This document shows, piece by piece, positions 53,744 through 62,766 of a stretch of DNA of 64,000 bases. The stretch spans positions 1,798,001 to 1,862,000 of the forward strand of contig OZ241919.1 in assembly GCA_965203835.1 (NCBI GenBank). The letters run 5' to 3'. How positions within the stretch are numbered: the first letter of the stretch is position 1; each line of letters begins with the position of its first letter. A program made the position numbers and the translations under genes. This stretch comes from CBDCFV01 sp965203835 (GTDB lineage Bacteria; Chloroflexota; Dehalococcoidia; Lucifugimonadales; UBA3495). The notes beneath the pieces are model-generated. The model ran no database searches. It saw only the letters and a program-made list of their open reading frames with translations, and had not been told where the DNA came from.

Positions 53744-54364
53744 ATGATTTACGAAGTACGTACCTATACTTTGAAACCTGGGTCGGTCGCCCAGTTCGAG
53801 GAGAACTTCGCCAAGGCGTTGCCAGCCAGGGAAAAGTATTCCAAGCTGGGCGCTTTCTGGCACACCGACATCGGCCCGTTGAACCAAGTGATTCACGTTT
53901 GGCCCTATGAGAGCGTTGACGAGCGCAACAAGATCCGGGCGGAAGCTGCTCAGGACCCGGAGTGGCCCCCCGCCAACCCGCCGGAAATGTACGTGAACAT
54001 GGAGTCGGAGATATGGACCCCGGCCCCGTTCATGCGGCCCCTGGGCGGCGACCAAGCCTTGGGCAACATTTACGAGATGCGGACCTACACCTACGTCAAC
54101 GGCGCCATGGGCGAGGTGATCAAGCGGTGGTCGGAAGCCATCCCCCACCGGGAAGAGTATTCCCCGTTGGCCGCAGCCATGTCCACCGAGCTTGGCAACC
54201 TCAACAAGTGGCTGCACATCTGGCCGTACAAGGACCTGGAGCATCGCAACCAGGTACGTGAGGAAGCCGGCAAGAACCCCCACTGGCCCGCGCCAACCCG
54301 CGAGTTCCTGGTGAAGCAGGAGAACAAAATCGTGGTCCCCTCGTCGTTCTCCCCGATGCATTAA
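53744..54364 (+). CDS. NIPSNAP-family protein with two domains
   Basis: 206 residues from ATG 53744 with GAGGAG upstream. Two tandem NIPSNAP modules are visible: MIYEVRTYTLKPGSVAQFEE (domain 1) and IYEMRTYTYVNGAMGEVIKR (domain 2), each with a following WHTDIGPLNQVIHVWPY or LGNLNKWLHIWPY block. NIPSNAP proteins have a ferredoxin-like fold and often lie near catabolic genes. Molecular role unknown. A strong terminator follows. Confidence 0.88.
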   Translation: MIYEVRTYTLKPGSVAQFEENFAKALPAREKYSKLGAFWHTDIGPLNQVIHVWPYESVDERNKIRAEAAQDPEWPPANPPEMYVNMESEIWTPAPFMRPLGGDQALGNIYEMRTYTYVNGAMGEVIKRWSEAIPHREEYSPLAAAMSTELGNLNKWLHIWPYKDLEHRNQVREEAGKNPHWPAPTREFLVKQENKIVVPSSFSPMH

Positions 54365-54416
54365 CCCGTTCCAAGGCTCATACAAGGCCGGTACAGTCTG
54401 TACCGTTTCGATCGGC

Positions 54417-54456
54417 AATTCCCCCATCTCTCTGACTGAAGGATGGGGGAATTTTG
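54417..54456 (+). terminator. Rho-independent terminator after the NIPSNAP gene
   Basis: AATTCCCCCATC (54417-54428) and GATGGGGGAATT (54442-54453) form a 12-base perfect stem, followed by TTGT. Confidence 0.7.
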
Positions 54457-54489
54457 TAAGTGGCAAAGTCCGGGGTGAGGAGACGTAAG

Positions 54490-54885
54490 ATGGACCAGCA
54501 CGCGGCAGACATAGACGCGGTGAAGGCCGCCAACCAGCGCTTTTACGACGCCTTCGGCGCCCTAGACATCCAGATGATGGACGGCTTGTGGGACACCACC
54601 GAATCGGCCTTGTGCGTTCACCCCGGCTGGGAACCGATAGTTGGGTGGGAAACGATTAGAAGCAGTTGGGCCGGCATATTCGACAACACCACGCTGATGC
54701 ACTTCAACATCCGCTACGTCAACGCGGCCGTGCATGGCGACGTTGGCTGGGTGACCTGCGTTGAGAATATCTCCAGCGTGCTGCGGGGCCGCGCCAGCAA
54801 TTTCGGCGTGCTGGCGACCAACATTTTCATCCGCACCCCGGACGGCTGGCGGATGACGGCGCACCACGCTTCACCGGCCATGTGA
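54490..54885 (+). CDS. SnoaL/NTF2-like protein
   Basis: 131 residues from ATG 54490, preceded by GAGGAG. DAVKAANQRFYDAFGALDIQ and VHPGWEPIVGWETIRSSWAG followed by a beta sheet (VHGDVGWVTCVENIS) match the SnoaL / SgcJ-type NTF2-like fold with a ligand-binding cone. No catalytic residues can be assigned. Confidence 0.8.
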   Translation: MDQHAADIDAVKAANQRFYDAFGALDIQMMDGLWDTTESALCVHPGWEPIVGWETIRSSWAGIFDNTTLMHFNIRYVNAAVHGDVGWVTCVENISSVLRGRASNFGVLATNIFIRTPDGWRMTAHHASPAM

Positions 54886-54917
54886 CGGGGGATGACCGGA
54901 CTTGATTGGGACGTAAC

Positions 54918-55010
54918 TGTCTGAATCAAGATTCTCAGGATTGAAGGATTAGCAGGATTAAAGGGTCCCATCTTGAGAATCCTGGAATCCGGTAAATCCT
55001 GATTCAGACA
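54918..55010. repeat. long imperfect inverted repeat
   Basis: TGTCTGAATCAAGATT at 54918-54933 pairs with AATCCTGATTCAGACA at 54995-55010, with inner AGGATT / AATCC blocks. It is of the AGGATTnAAGGATT type seen as a dispersed intergenic repeat in many bacterial phyla. It fills the spacer before the rubrerythrin-VIT1 gene. Confidence 0.6.
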
Positions 55011-55078
55011 ACTTAACTCCGAGCACTCAAAACCATACGTGTTAATCCTGACGTAGGAAAAAGTAAAGGACACTTGGC

Positions 55079-56323
55079 ATGGCTACCGAACCCATAGAAT
55101 TGACCAGGACCGACAAGAACCTGTGGAACGCCATCATGAGCGAGGCGATGGCTTACCTGAAATACAATGCCTATGCTCACCGTGCCCTGCAGGAGGGGCA
55201 TCCGGAGGTGGCCCAAGTATTCCAGGAAGTCGCCGGGGCGGAGAACATCCATGGCATGAACCACCTTCGCGTGGCCGGTGAAATTGGCAGCACGATAGAA
55301 AACCTGCGGGCGGTTACGGAAGGGGAGGCCAAAGAGTTCAGCACCATGTACCCCCGGATGATCTACGATGCCCGTGCGGAGGGCCGGAGCGACGTGGCCG
55401 ACTCCTTTGCCTTGGCTATGGAACGGGAGAGCCATCACCTGACGGCTTTCACCAAGGCGCTCGCCGACCTGGAAGCCAAGCAAGCCGCCGCGGCTGCCGT
55501 CCCCGACAACGCCGAGGTTCACCCTCAAGCTGGGATGGAGGTGCCGGTCCCTTCTACTCGGTCGCCCATTGCAACGGCCCCCGTTCAACGCCCCGACTTG
55601 GACACCTTTGTCAGAGCCGCCATAGAAGTGGACCGGGAGAAATGGCGGGTGGCCTCGCTGGGGAGGCTGCGGGAGGTGGTGTTCGGAGCGCAGGACGGGC
55701 TTCTGAGCACCGTCGCATTGGTCGTGTCGCTGGCGGTGGCGCTGGACAACCACACGGCGGTGATAGTAGCGGGGCTGGCCGCGGCGGCCGCTGGAATGAT
55801 CTCCATGGCCACCGGCGCTTTTCTGGGATCGCGGGCCGAGCAGGACGTGAGACGGGCGGAAATAGCCCGCGAAGCCCGGGAGATCGAGGAGAAACCCGGG
55901 GAAGAACTTGCCGAGCTTGTGGTTATCTTCCAGCGCGAGGGCAGGACCTACGAGGAAGCCCAAGCGATGGCCGACGAAGTGGCCCAGGACAAGGAGTTGT
56001 GGCTGAATACCCTGCTGGAAAAGGAGTTGGGCATTAGCCCCGAGGACACGGCCAGTCCCGTCAAGGACGCCGTCACCATGGGGCTGTCTTTCGCCGCGGC
56101 GGCTGTCGTGCCCATTATCCCCTTCGTGCTGTTCGAGGGCAGGGTCGCCATCTCAGTCTCGGTGGCCGCGGCGTTGCTCGGGTTGTTCATCCTCGGCAGT
56201 TGGAAGGGCCGGCTGGTGCAAAAGACCCCTATCCTGCAGGGGTTGGAAATACTGGCCATTGGCGCCGTTTCAGCCGGTATCGGCTTCGCCTTGGGCGAGA
56301 TGATTCCCAGGTTGATAACCTGA
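55079..56323 (+). CDS. rubrerythrin-VIT1 fusion (MbfA-like iron/manganese transporter)
   Basis: 414 residues. The N-terminal ~150 form a ferritin-like diiron domain (ex. NAIMSEAMAYLKYNAYAHRA, EVAGAENIHGMNHL, AMERESHHLTAF with Glu and His ligands). The C-terminal ~230 are a VIT1/CCC1 domain (REVVFGAQDGLLSTVALVVS, SMATGAFLGSRAEQDVRRAE) with about five membrane helices. MbfA in other bacteria exports iron and protects against peroxide. ATG 55079 was chosen because the ferritin-like helix begins just after it. Confidence 0.88.
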   Translation: MATEPIELTRTDKNLWNAIMSEAMAYLKYNAYAHRALQEGHPEVAQVFQEVAGAENIHGMNHLRVAGEIGSTIENLRAVTEGEAKEFSTMYPRMIYDARAEGRSDVADSFALAMERESHHLTAFTKALADLEAKQAAAAAVPDNAEVHPQAGMEVPVPSTRSPIATAPVQRPDLDTFVRAAIEVDREKWRVASLGRLREVVFGAQDGLLSTVALVVSLAVALDNHTAVIVAGLAAAAAGMISMATGAFLGSRAEQDVRRAEIAREAREIEEKPGEELAELVVIFQREGRTYEEAQAMADEVAQDKELWLNTLLEKELGISPEDTASPVKDAVTMGLSFAAAAVVPIIPFVLFEGRVAISVSVAAALLGLFILGSWKGRLVQKTPILQGLEILAIGAVSAGIGFALGEMIPRLIT

Positions 56324-56461
56324 CAAAGCTGGAAGATATGGGACTGTCAGAAAGCGGGAAATCCCATCCTGGTTGCCAATGTCAGGGGCGCGTTACCGCA
56401 ACGGATCTTGGTATTCACGACTGGGCCCCGGTACTACAATAGCAGGCCGTTCATCCACTAT

Positions 56462-57938
56462 TTATTCACCTCCGTATCGCAATAGCAGGTCAATCATCTG
56501 CTGTTTGCCCTCGCGCCTCGCCATATCAAGCGGCGTGCCCCCGCGAGTCGGATCCCGCATGATGAAGAGAATATCGTTGTTGATATCCTTGGCCACGGCA
56601 TTGACGTCTGCACCACCTTTAAGCAGGGCCTCGGCCACCGCCGGGGTATTGTCCCTGGCAGCAAAATGAAGGGGCGTCCAGTCGGCCCAGTTCCTGGCAT
56701 TGACGTCTGCGCCCTGGTCCAGCAACATTTCGGTCACCGCGAGGTTGTCATTAACCCCCACTGCACTATGCAGGGGCGTCCAGCCGCCATCGGACCTGGC
56801 ATTGACGTCGGCGCCCCGGTCCAGCAGGAGCGCGACCAACTCTGAATTGCCAGAACGGACCGCCTGATACAATGGGGTCTCCTCGTCATCGTCCTTGCCA
56901 TTGACGTCGGCGCCCCGGTCCAGCAGCAGCTTCACCACCGCCGGGTCTCCGTTGTACTCTACCGCCCTATGCAGCAGCGTCCTGCCTGGGTTGTCCTTCG
57001 CACTGGGGTCAACGCCGGCGTCCACCAGGGCCCGGATCTCTGCCGACCCAATCAACTCGACAGCCACGGAGTTACCGCCAACCTCCGCCATGTACAGAGG
57101 CGTCCAACCCCGCTTGTCCTTTTCCTCAAGGTTGGCCCCGGCGTCCAGCAGAGCTTGAATCACTGCCCGGTTGTTGTCTTTGAATACCGCGCTATGCAGA
57201 GGCGTGTAGCCATCTTCGTCCTTCGCATCGGGGTCGGCCCCGGCATCCAGTAGAGCTCGGACCAGCCCCGAGTTTTCGCGGTATGCCGCCCTGTTCAGGA
57301 GAGTGTTGCCTAAGTCGTCCATCGCCTCAAGGTCGGCCCCGGCGTTCGCCAGCGCTTGAATCACTGCCAGGTTTCCCTCGGATACCGCATTCTGAAGCGG
57401 AGTGCGACCGAACTCGTCCCTCGCGTTTGGGTCGGCTCCGGCGTTCGCCAACGCTTGAATCACTGCCGGGTTTCCGTTGAAAGCCGCCGCAAAATGCAGA
57501 GGGATTCGGTCAAGGGAATCCCCCGCGTTGGGGTCGGCCCCGCAGCGTAATTCGAACTTCACGCGAGACAAGTCGGCAGCACGCCAGAAATCCTCGCTAA
57601 CCCATTCGCGCTCCGTCGTTCCGGTGGGGCAGGGCCTATCCGGGGCAGTGGACGTGGACAACGGCGTCGCCGTGGGTGTTCGGTAGGCACCGGGGTTGGG
57701 GTAGACGTGGACACGGGAGCGTGGGTAGGATTGTCAGTAGGTTTGGGTTGCGGTGTGAATGTCGAGGCCGGAGTCTCCATCTCTATGGTGGGCGGTTGGT
57801 CTCCTATGACCGGGGGGCCGAAGTGGGCAAGGTGGAGAACATCTCGGGTGGCGTTGGGGATACCGGAATTTCGGCAAAGTCGCCGCAGGCTGCCATCACC
57901 AGCAGTGCCAGCGTACTGACTGAGATTTTCAGCAGCAT
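56462..57938 (-). pseudogene. ankyrin-repeat lipoprotein broken by two frameshifts
   Basis: Three minus-strand frames in order make one protein: a lipoprotein signal (MLLKISVSTLALLVMAACG, from ATG 57938), a Thr/Pro-rich linker (TPQPKPTDNPTHAPVST), and ~10 ankyrin repeats (e.g. DRIPLHFAAAFNGNPAVIQA) ending at 56462. The first break is at a run of six C residues (57809-57817 region); the second falls at about 57670. The ankyrin part alone is an intact 399-codon frame. Homopolymer indels could be sequencing error, phase variation or decay. Confidence 0.75.
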
Positions 57939-58015
57939 CTTCCCTAGGTAGACAGTGTGTGCTTGTGTAGTGTGTGCTTGTGTTACGTAATGGCCGAAGT
58001 AGGATGCTTGCGGCT

Positions 58016-58924
58016 TCACGCTCCAAGGACCCGCTCCAGGAAGGTTTCCACTTCGGCAATGAAGCGGGCCGGGTTGTCCCCTTGGACCAAGTGGCCGGCG
58101 TTGGGGATGGTTGCCGTGGAACAGTCGGGAATCACGTCCCCCATTCGCAGCATCGTCTCTTCGGTGAACAGGTCGCTCCTGTCTCCCCGCAGCACCAGCG
58201 TGGGGCAGTCTATCCGGGCGACGCAGTCCCACAACTGCTCCGGGGTCCAACCGGGCGGTTGGATCCCGCGTGCGCGCATAGCCTTGTCGTACTTCCAGGT
58301 CCACTTGCCGTCGGCGCGCTGCCGGATGCTGTACTTCAACGCGCCAAGCGTCTGCTCCTCGCTGCGGCCGGTATATTCCTGCACCCGGAGGACAAACTCC
58401 TCAAAGGTGTCCAGTTCGTCGGGCAACTCGCGGAACCGCCGCATCCGGTCCTGGCCCCTGCGCTGCATCTCCGGGCCGGTGTCCACGATGACCAGCGACT
58501 TCAGCGTTCCGGGATGGCGGGACGCCCACACGTAGGCGTTGCGCCCTCCCATGGAATGGCCGATGAGATTGAAGTTGTCCAACCCCAGCGCCTCCACAAA
58601 GGCGTCCAGGTCTTTTTGTTGCGCCTCGACCGAATAGTCCCCGTCGGGCGCCCAATCGCTGTCGCCGTGGCCGCGCTGGTCCAGCACAATCGAGTGGTAA
58701 CGGTTGGAGAGGGCAAGGCTGACGAAGTCCCAGCTATGGGCTTGCTGGGAGTTGCCGTGAAGCATCAATATCGTTGGGTCTGCCGGGTCGCCCCACTCCA
58801 AGTAATGGAAATTCATACCGTCCAACTGGACTACCCGGTCGGCAGCCTCGTTCTCCCGGTCAAACGACACTCCCATTTGACGCGCCGCATCGTAAAGAGT
58901 CAGACCTAGAGAATGAGACGCCAT
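58016..58924 (-). CDS. alpha/beta-fold hydrolase
   Basis: 302 residues. The oxyanion region LMLHGNSQQAHSWD, nucleophile elbow LIGHSMGG (Ser) and catalytic His in PNAGHLVQGD are present, and the DQRGHGDSDW loop is typical of the esterase / haloalkane-dehalogenase-like group. Substrate unknown. It has a good promoter 20 bases upstream and diverges from the rplY gene. Confidence 0.9.
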   Translation of the reverse strand: MASHSLGLTLYDAARQMGVSFDRENEAADRVVQLDGMNFHYLEWGDPADPTILMLHGNSQQAHSWDFVSLALSNRYHSIVLDQRGHGDSDWAPDGDYSVEAQQKDLDAFVEALGLDNFNLIGHSMGGRNAYVWASRHPGTLKSLVIVDTGPEMQRRGQDRMRRFRELPDELDTFEEFVLRVQEYTGRSEEQTLGALKYSIRQRADGKWTWKYDKAMRARGIQPPGWTPEQLWDCVARIDCPTLVLRGDRSDLFTEETMLRMGDVIPDCSTATIPNAGHLVQGDNPARFIAEVETFLERVLGA

Positions 58925-58942
58925 AGGTGGACCCCCTAGCCG

Positions 58943-58972
58943 GTATAACCCTCATAATACCCTCAGTGTCAA
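58943..58972 (-). promoter_or_regulatory. promoter of the alpha/beta hydrolase gene
   Basis: On the minus strand TTGACA (58967-58972), an 18-base spacer and TTATAC (58943-58948) predict a start near 58936, only ~12 bases before the ATG. Confidence 0.6.
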
Positions 58973-59023
58973 GGAAACCCCGGCGCCTGTCATCAACTCG
59001 TTGTTTCATTGAACCTATATGGG

Positions 59024-59032
59024 TGCTATTAT
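59024..59032 (+). promoter_or_regulatory. possible extended -10 promoter of rplY
   Basis: TGCTATTAT at 59024-59032 is an extended -10 element (TGn-TATTAT), 76 bases before the L25 ATG. A weak TTGTTT lies upstream with long spacing. Confidence 0.4.
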
Positions 59033-59107
59033 TAGACCTCTGAACGTCCCTTCCCGCATTCAGTGTAAGGAAGCAGAGTTTAAATCGAACCAGGAGCATC
59101 AATAGGC

Positions 59108-59728
59108 ATGGCATCCGATACCATCAGATTGACGCTGGCGCCAAGAAAAATTCAAGGCAAAAAAGTAAAAGCCCTGAGGCGCCAGGGCATTATTCCCGTC
59201 CACTTGTACGGAGCCGGAATAGAGTCGCGGTCGCTGCAATGCGAGTTCTCCGCGCTGGTCGGGGCTTTGACCAGGGCCGGAGGAAATACGCCCGTTGAGA
59301 TAACAGTCGAAGGAGAGCAGGGAAGCCAACTGGCTTTCACTCGCGAAATCCAGTGGGGCCCCAGGCGCGACGACATTCTTCACGTGGACTTCCTGGTCGC
59401 GGAGGCCTCTCGTCCCATCTCCGCCCAAGTGCCGGTGGTGCTCGTTGGAGAATCTCCGGGCGCAATCGCCGTCGGAGGCGCCGTGGTCCAGCAGCAAAGG
59501 GAGGTGACGGTGGAAGCCCTGCCGCTGGAAGTGCCCAGGGAGCTTGAGGTCGATTTGGCCGCGTTGACAGATGCCGATGGAGTGGTCAGGGCAGCCGACG
59601 TGCCCCTCCCCGCCAATGTTGTGTTGTTGGGAGACCCCGAGGATGTCATCGCCAGGGTCGAGGTGCAAAGGGCGGCAGTTGACGAAGAAATGGAAGCCGC
59701 GGCGGAAGAGGGCGAGACGGAGGAATAG
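59108..59728 (+). CDS. rplY: ribosomal protein L25 (Ctc form)
   Basis: 206 residues. The N-terminal L25 domain shows GKKVKALRRQGIIPVHLYGA and LAFTREIQWGPRRDDILHVD; the C-terminal CTC/TL5 domain has PVVLVGESPGAIAVGGAVVQ and VEALPLEVP, ending in an acidic tail. L25 binds 5S rRNA in the large subunit. The two-domain Ctc form is usual outside gamma-proteobacteria. Confidence 0.95.
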   Translation: MASDTIRLTLAPRKIQGKKVKALRRQGIIPVHLYGAGIESRSLQCEFSALVGALTRAGGNTPVEITVEGEQGSQLAFTREIQWGPRRDDILHVDFLVAEASRPISAQVPVVLVGESPGAIAVGGAVVQQQREVTVEALPLEVPRELEVDLAALTDADGVVRAADVPLPANVVLLGDPEDVIARVEVQRAAVDEEMEAAAEEGETEE

Positions 59729-59772
59729 CGCGTTTGCTATAGCGTATCCCACTGTGGTCTGGAGGCCTCACC

Positions 59773-60540
59773 ATGTACTTGGTCTACGCGGGTGAATCCG
59801 GCAACACGGGCAGCAGCCTTAATGATCCGAACCAACCTCACCACGTACACGTGGGACTGCTGGTCCACGAGTCTCAATCGGTCGCCGTCACCGGCGAGTT
59901 CGATGCCCTGTACCGGCGGCATTTCGGACACCGCCGGGGACAGAATGGCTCTCCTTCGGAGTTGCGGCCGGCGGATCTTTTCCAGGGCCGCGGCTACTTC
60001 GTATCCTGGCCCGCGGCAAAGAGACACGAGCTTATCCAGGACTGTCTCAACATCCTCATCCGGCGGGAGACGCCCCTGATTGCGGCCTATGTGGACAAGC
60101 AGGAACTAGCGCGGGTGCTGAGCGGCGGTGATGGACGCCGCGACCTGGGAGAAACACCTTCCCAAGTAGCCATGAGCCGGTTGCTGTTCGCACTCAACAT
60201 GCTGGTGGATGAACTGAACATGTCGGGCATGGACAGTCATCAACTGATGGAGTCGGTCTGGCCCATCACAGATTTTGCGATGATAGTAGCCGGCAACGGC
60301 CGGTCGATACAGCAGAATTACATGACCCATTACTTGGCATCCGAAGACGGAGCCGATTCAACGGCGGTGCTCGGAAACTTCTGCTTTGTCGGTCCTGAAC
60401 ACTCCGTCGGCAATCAACTGGCCAATCTCTGTGCTTACATTGCCCGCCGCTGGCTCCAGAATCCCGACGCTCCGCAGCCGTACTTCGAGGCCCTGCGCGA
60501 TGGCAAGGTCGTCCAGGTCGTTTACAACGTGCAGTTTTAG
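59773..60540 (+). CDS. DUF3800-like protein
   Basis: 255 residues starting MYLVYAGESGNTG, with LNDPNQPHHVHVGLLVH. The family usually opens with a hydrophobic strand and a D(E/D)SG motif, probably RNase H-like; here the position reads GESG. A segment LIAAYVDKQELAR and a final C-terminal NVQF complete the fold pattern. Function unknown, often found near mobile or defence genes; here it sits between rplY and greA. Confidence 0.7.
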   Translation: MYLVYAGESGNTGSSLNDPNQPHHVHVGLLVHESQSVAVTGEFDALYRRHFGHRRGQNGSPSELRPADLFQGRGYFVSWPAAKRHELIQDCLNILIRRETPLIAAYVDKQELARVLSGGDGRRDLGETPSQVAMSRLLFALNMLVDELNMSGMDSHQLMESVWPITDFAMIVAGNGRSIQQNYMTHYLASEDGADSTAVLGNFCFVGPEHSVGNQLANLCAYIARRWLQNPDAPQPYFEALRDGKVVQVVYNVQF

Positions 60541-60572
60541 GCGGCGCAAGCACTGACGGTCAGGCATTACGC

Positions 60573-60601
60573 TTTACATCCCCATTTTGTGGGACTACAA
60601 T
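60573..60601 (+). promoter_or_regulatory. promoter of greA-lysS(-serS)
   Basis: TTTACA (60573-60578), a 17-base spacer and TACAAT (60596-60601) predict a start near 60608. This would drive greA and the overlapping lysS gene. Confidence 0.65.
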
Positions 60602-60699
60602 CGGATTGACTGGAGAAGAGTGACCACCTTTGCGAGAGCAGGGGCTATGCGGGCCTTCTCTCCCTACACCTCCCCTTCTTTTCGCCGGAGGTCGCAATT

Positions 60700-61167
60700 A
60701 TGACCCAACCCATTTATTTGTCTCATGAAGGGTTGGAAAAGCTGCGTTCGGAGCTGGAGCATCTGCGCACTGTGCGGCGGCAGGACGTCGCGGCGCACAT
60801 CCAGCAGTCCCGGGAGCGGGGCGGCACTGTCAGCAATGCCGAATACGAAGAAGCCAAGAACGAACTGGCGTTCATCGAAGGCCGCATTCTGACCCTGGAC
60901 AACATGCTCAACAATGCGGTCATCATTGATGACACGAAAGGTGAGAGGGACACGGTGGAGGTTGGCGCTACTGTCTCGGTACAGGACCAGGATGGGAAGT
61001 CGTTCAAGTACACCATAACCGGAAGTGCGGAAGCGGACCCGTCGCAAGGTAAAATCTCCAACGTTTCTCCCATCGGCAAGAGCTTGCTTGGGAAGCGTGT
61101 TGGCGAAGTGACCGAGGTAAACATCCCTTCGGGGAAAATCAGGCTGGAAATTCTCAGCATTGGCTGA
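60700..61167 (+). CDS. greA: transcription elongation factor GreA
   Basis: 155 residues. The N-terminal coiled-coil finger (GLEKLRSELEHLRTVRRQDV..QSRERGGTVSNAEYEEAKNE) carries the acidic tip that stimulates transcript cleavage by RNA polymerase. The C-terminal FKBP-like domain is GATVSVQDQDGKSFKYTITG through GKSLLGKRVGEVTEV. GGAGGT precedes the ATG. The gene overlaps lysS by 8 bases. Confidence 0.95.
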   Translation: MTQPIYLSHEGLEKLRSELEHLRTVRRQDVAAHIQQSRERGGTVSNAEYEEAKNELAFIEGRILTLDNMLNNAVIIDDTKGERDTVEVGATVSVQDQDGKSFKYTITGSAEADPSQGKISNVSPIGKSLLGKRVGEVTEVNIPSGKIRLEILSIG

Positions 61168-62671
61168 AACGTCGTCAGAAGCCTCCGTGCCCGGCCGCGA
61201 GGAAGGCCTGCTGGGCAGCCGCCACGCCAAGCTGGACCGGTTGCGCCAAGCGGGCATAGATCCCTACCCGCCGCGTTTCGCCCGTACCTGCGACGCAGCT
61301 ACGGCCATTGCCCAATTCGAGGCAGCGGAGAGCCAGGGGCAGTCCGACGCCGCTCCCGATCACCTTTCCCTCGGCGGGCGCATCACGTCCATGCGGGTAA
61401 TGGGCCGCGCCGCCTTCCTGGACCTGCAGGACGGCTCCGGCACGATTCAAGCTTTGCTGCGGCAGAACGTCCTGGGTGAAGGGTACGAGTTGCTGCGGGA
61501 CCTGGACATAGGCGACCACTTGGGCGTCGTGGGGCCCATCATCCGCACCCGCACCGGCCAAGTGACCATAGAGGCGCACCAACTTACCATTATCTCCAAG
61601 GGCATGAGACCTTTGCCGGAGAAGTATCATGGACTTCGGGACGTGGAAACCCGTTACCGGCAGCGGTACCTGGACCTGCTGGCCAATCCCGAAGTGATGC
61701 CGGTGTTCGCCATAAGAAGTCGGGTGATCGAGGGCATCAGGAATTTCCTGCACGGCCAAGGGTTTCTTGAAGTAGACACGCCCATCCTGGTGCCGGTTGC
61801 CGCCGGCGCCCATGCCAGGCCTTTCATTACCCACCACAATGCGTTGGACCAGCAACTTTACCTTCGTATCGCCACCGAGTTGTACCTGAAGCGCTTGATT
61901 ATCGGTGGTTTCGACCGGGTGTATGAGCTTGGGCGGGTGTTCCGCAACGAGGGAATAGACCAGGACCACAACCCCGAATTTACGTTGCTGGAGAGCTACC
62001 AAGCCTACGCCGATTACAATGACGTGATGGTCATGGTCGAGTCCATGGTTTCCACGGTCGCCCGCGAAGTGTTGGGCACAGCCCAGGTACAGTACGGCGA
62101 GCACCTGATCGATTTCTCCCCTCCGTGGCGGCGAGTCCAACTCAGGGAGGAACTGCATCAACGGAGCGGCATCGACATAGACGATTACCCAGACGAAGCT
62201 TCGTTGACCCGCCGTATCCACGACCTGGGGCTGCCGGTCGGCGTCAGGGAGTCCCGCGGAAGGTTAATCGACAAGCTTATCTCTACCTATGTCGAACCCA
62301 ACCTTATACAGCCGACCTTCCTGCTGGACTACCCCGAGGACATGTCGCCCTTGGCCAAGTCCAAGCCCGGCGCACCCGGATATGTGGAGCGTTTCGAGGG
62401 GTTCGCCGCAGGAATGGAGATCGCCAATTCCTACACCGAACTGAACGACCCGGCGGTGCAGCGCGCCCGGTTTGAAGCGCAGGAAGATATACGGCAAGCG
62501 TTCCAGGACGACGAGGTGGACCGCTTGGACGAAGACTTCCTTCTGGCCATGGAGTACGGAATGCCGCCCACCGGTGGCCTTGGCATGGGGATAGACCGTT
62601 TGGTGATGCTTCTGGCCGGCCAGACTTCCATACGCGACGTGGTGCTTTTCCCGCAGATGAGGACATTGTAG
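61160..62671 (+). CDS. lysS: lysyl-tRNA synthetase, class II
   Basis: 503 residues from TTG 61160 inside the end of greA. The N-terminal OB fold binds the anticodon (SLGGRITSMRVMGRAAFLDL). Class II motif 2 is RVFRNEGIDQDHNPEFT and motif 3 is PPTGGLGMGIDRLVM. The length is typical. The greA-lysS coupling is common in Chloroflexota and other bacteria. Confidence 0.96.
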   Translation: MAETSSEASVPGREEGLLGSRHAKLDRLRQAGIDPYPPRFARTCDAATAIAQFEAAESQGQSDAAPDHLSLGGRITSMRVMGRAAFLDLQDGSGTIQALLRQNVLGEGYELLRDLDIGDHLGVVGPIIRTRTGQVTIEAHQLTIISKGMRPLPEKYHGLRDVETRYRQRYLDLLANPEVMPVFAIRSRVIEGIRNFLHGQGFLEVDTPILVPVAAGAHARPFITHHNALDQQLYLRIATELYLKRLIIGGFDRVYELGRVFRNEGIDQDHNPEFTLLESYQAYADYNDVMVMVESMVSTVAREVLGTAQVQYGEHLIDFSPPWRRVQLREELHQRSGIDIDDYPDEASLTRRIHDLGLPVGVRESRGRLIDKLISTYVEPNLIQPTFLLDYPEDMSPLAKSKPGAPGYVERFEGFAAGMEIANSYTELNDPAVQRARFEAQEDIRQAFQDDEVDRLDEDFLLAMEYGMPPTGGLGMGIDRLVMLLAGQTSIRDVVLFPQMRTL

Positions 62672-62699
62672 AATACACCCGCGTCCTACCCGCCCTCCC

Positions 62700-62745
62700 G
62701 GCAAGGAACGGCACCCACGCGCAGGCGCGGGCGGGAATCCAAAGC
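62700..62745. repeat. degenerate palindromic repeat between lysS and serS
   Basis: CACGCGCAGGCGCGGGCGGGAATCC is a decayed member of the window-wide palindrome family in the 95-base lysS-serS spacer. Confidence 0.5.
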
Positions 62746-62766
62746 ACAGGTTGAAATTCCCCAGCC

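Noticed and set aside
57559..58059. 166-codon minus-strand hypothetical gene
   Set aside because: Its only protein-like part is the Thr/Pro linker of the frameshifted ankyrin lipoprotein.
16811..62745. CRISPR-like array from the repeated palindromes
   Set aside because: The copies are scattered singly or in pairs across spacers without regular spacing or spacers of constant length, and no cas genes are present.
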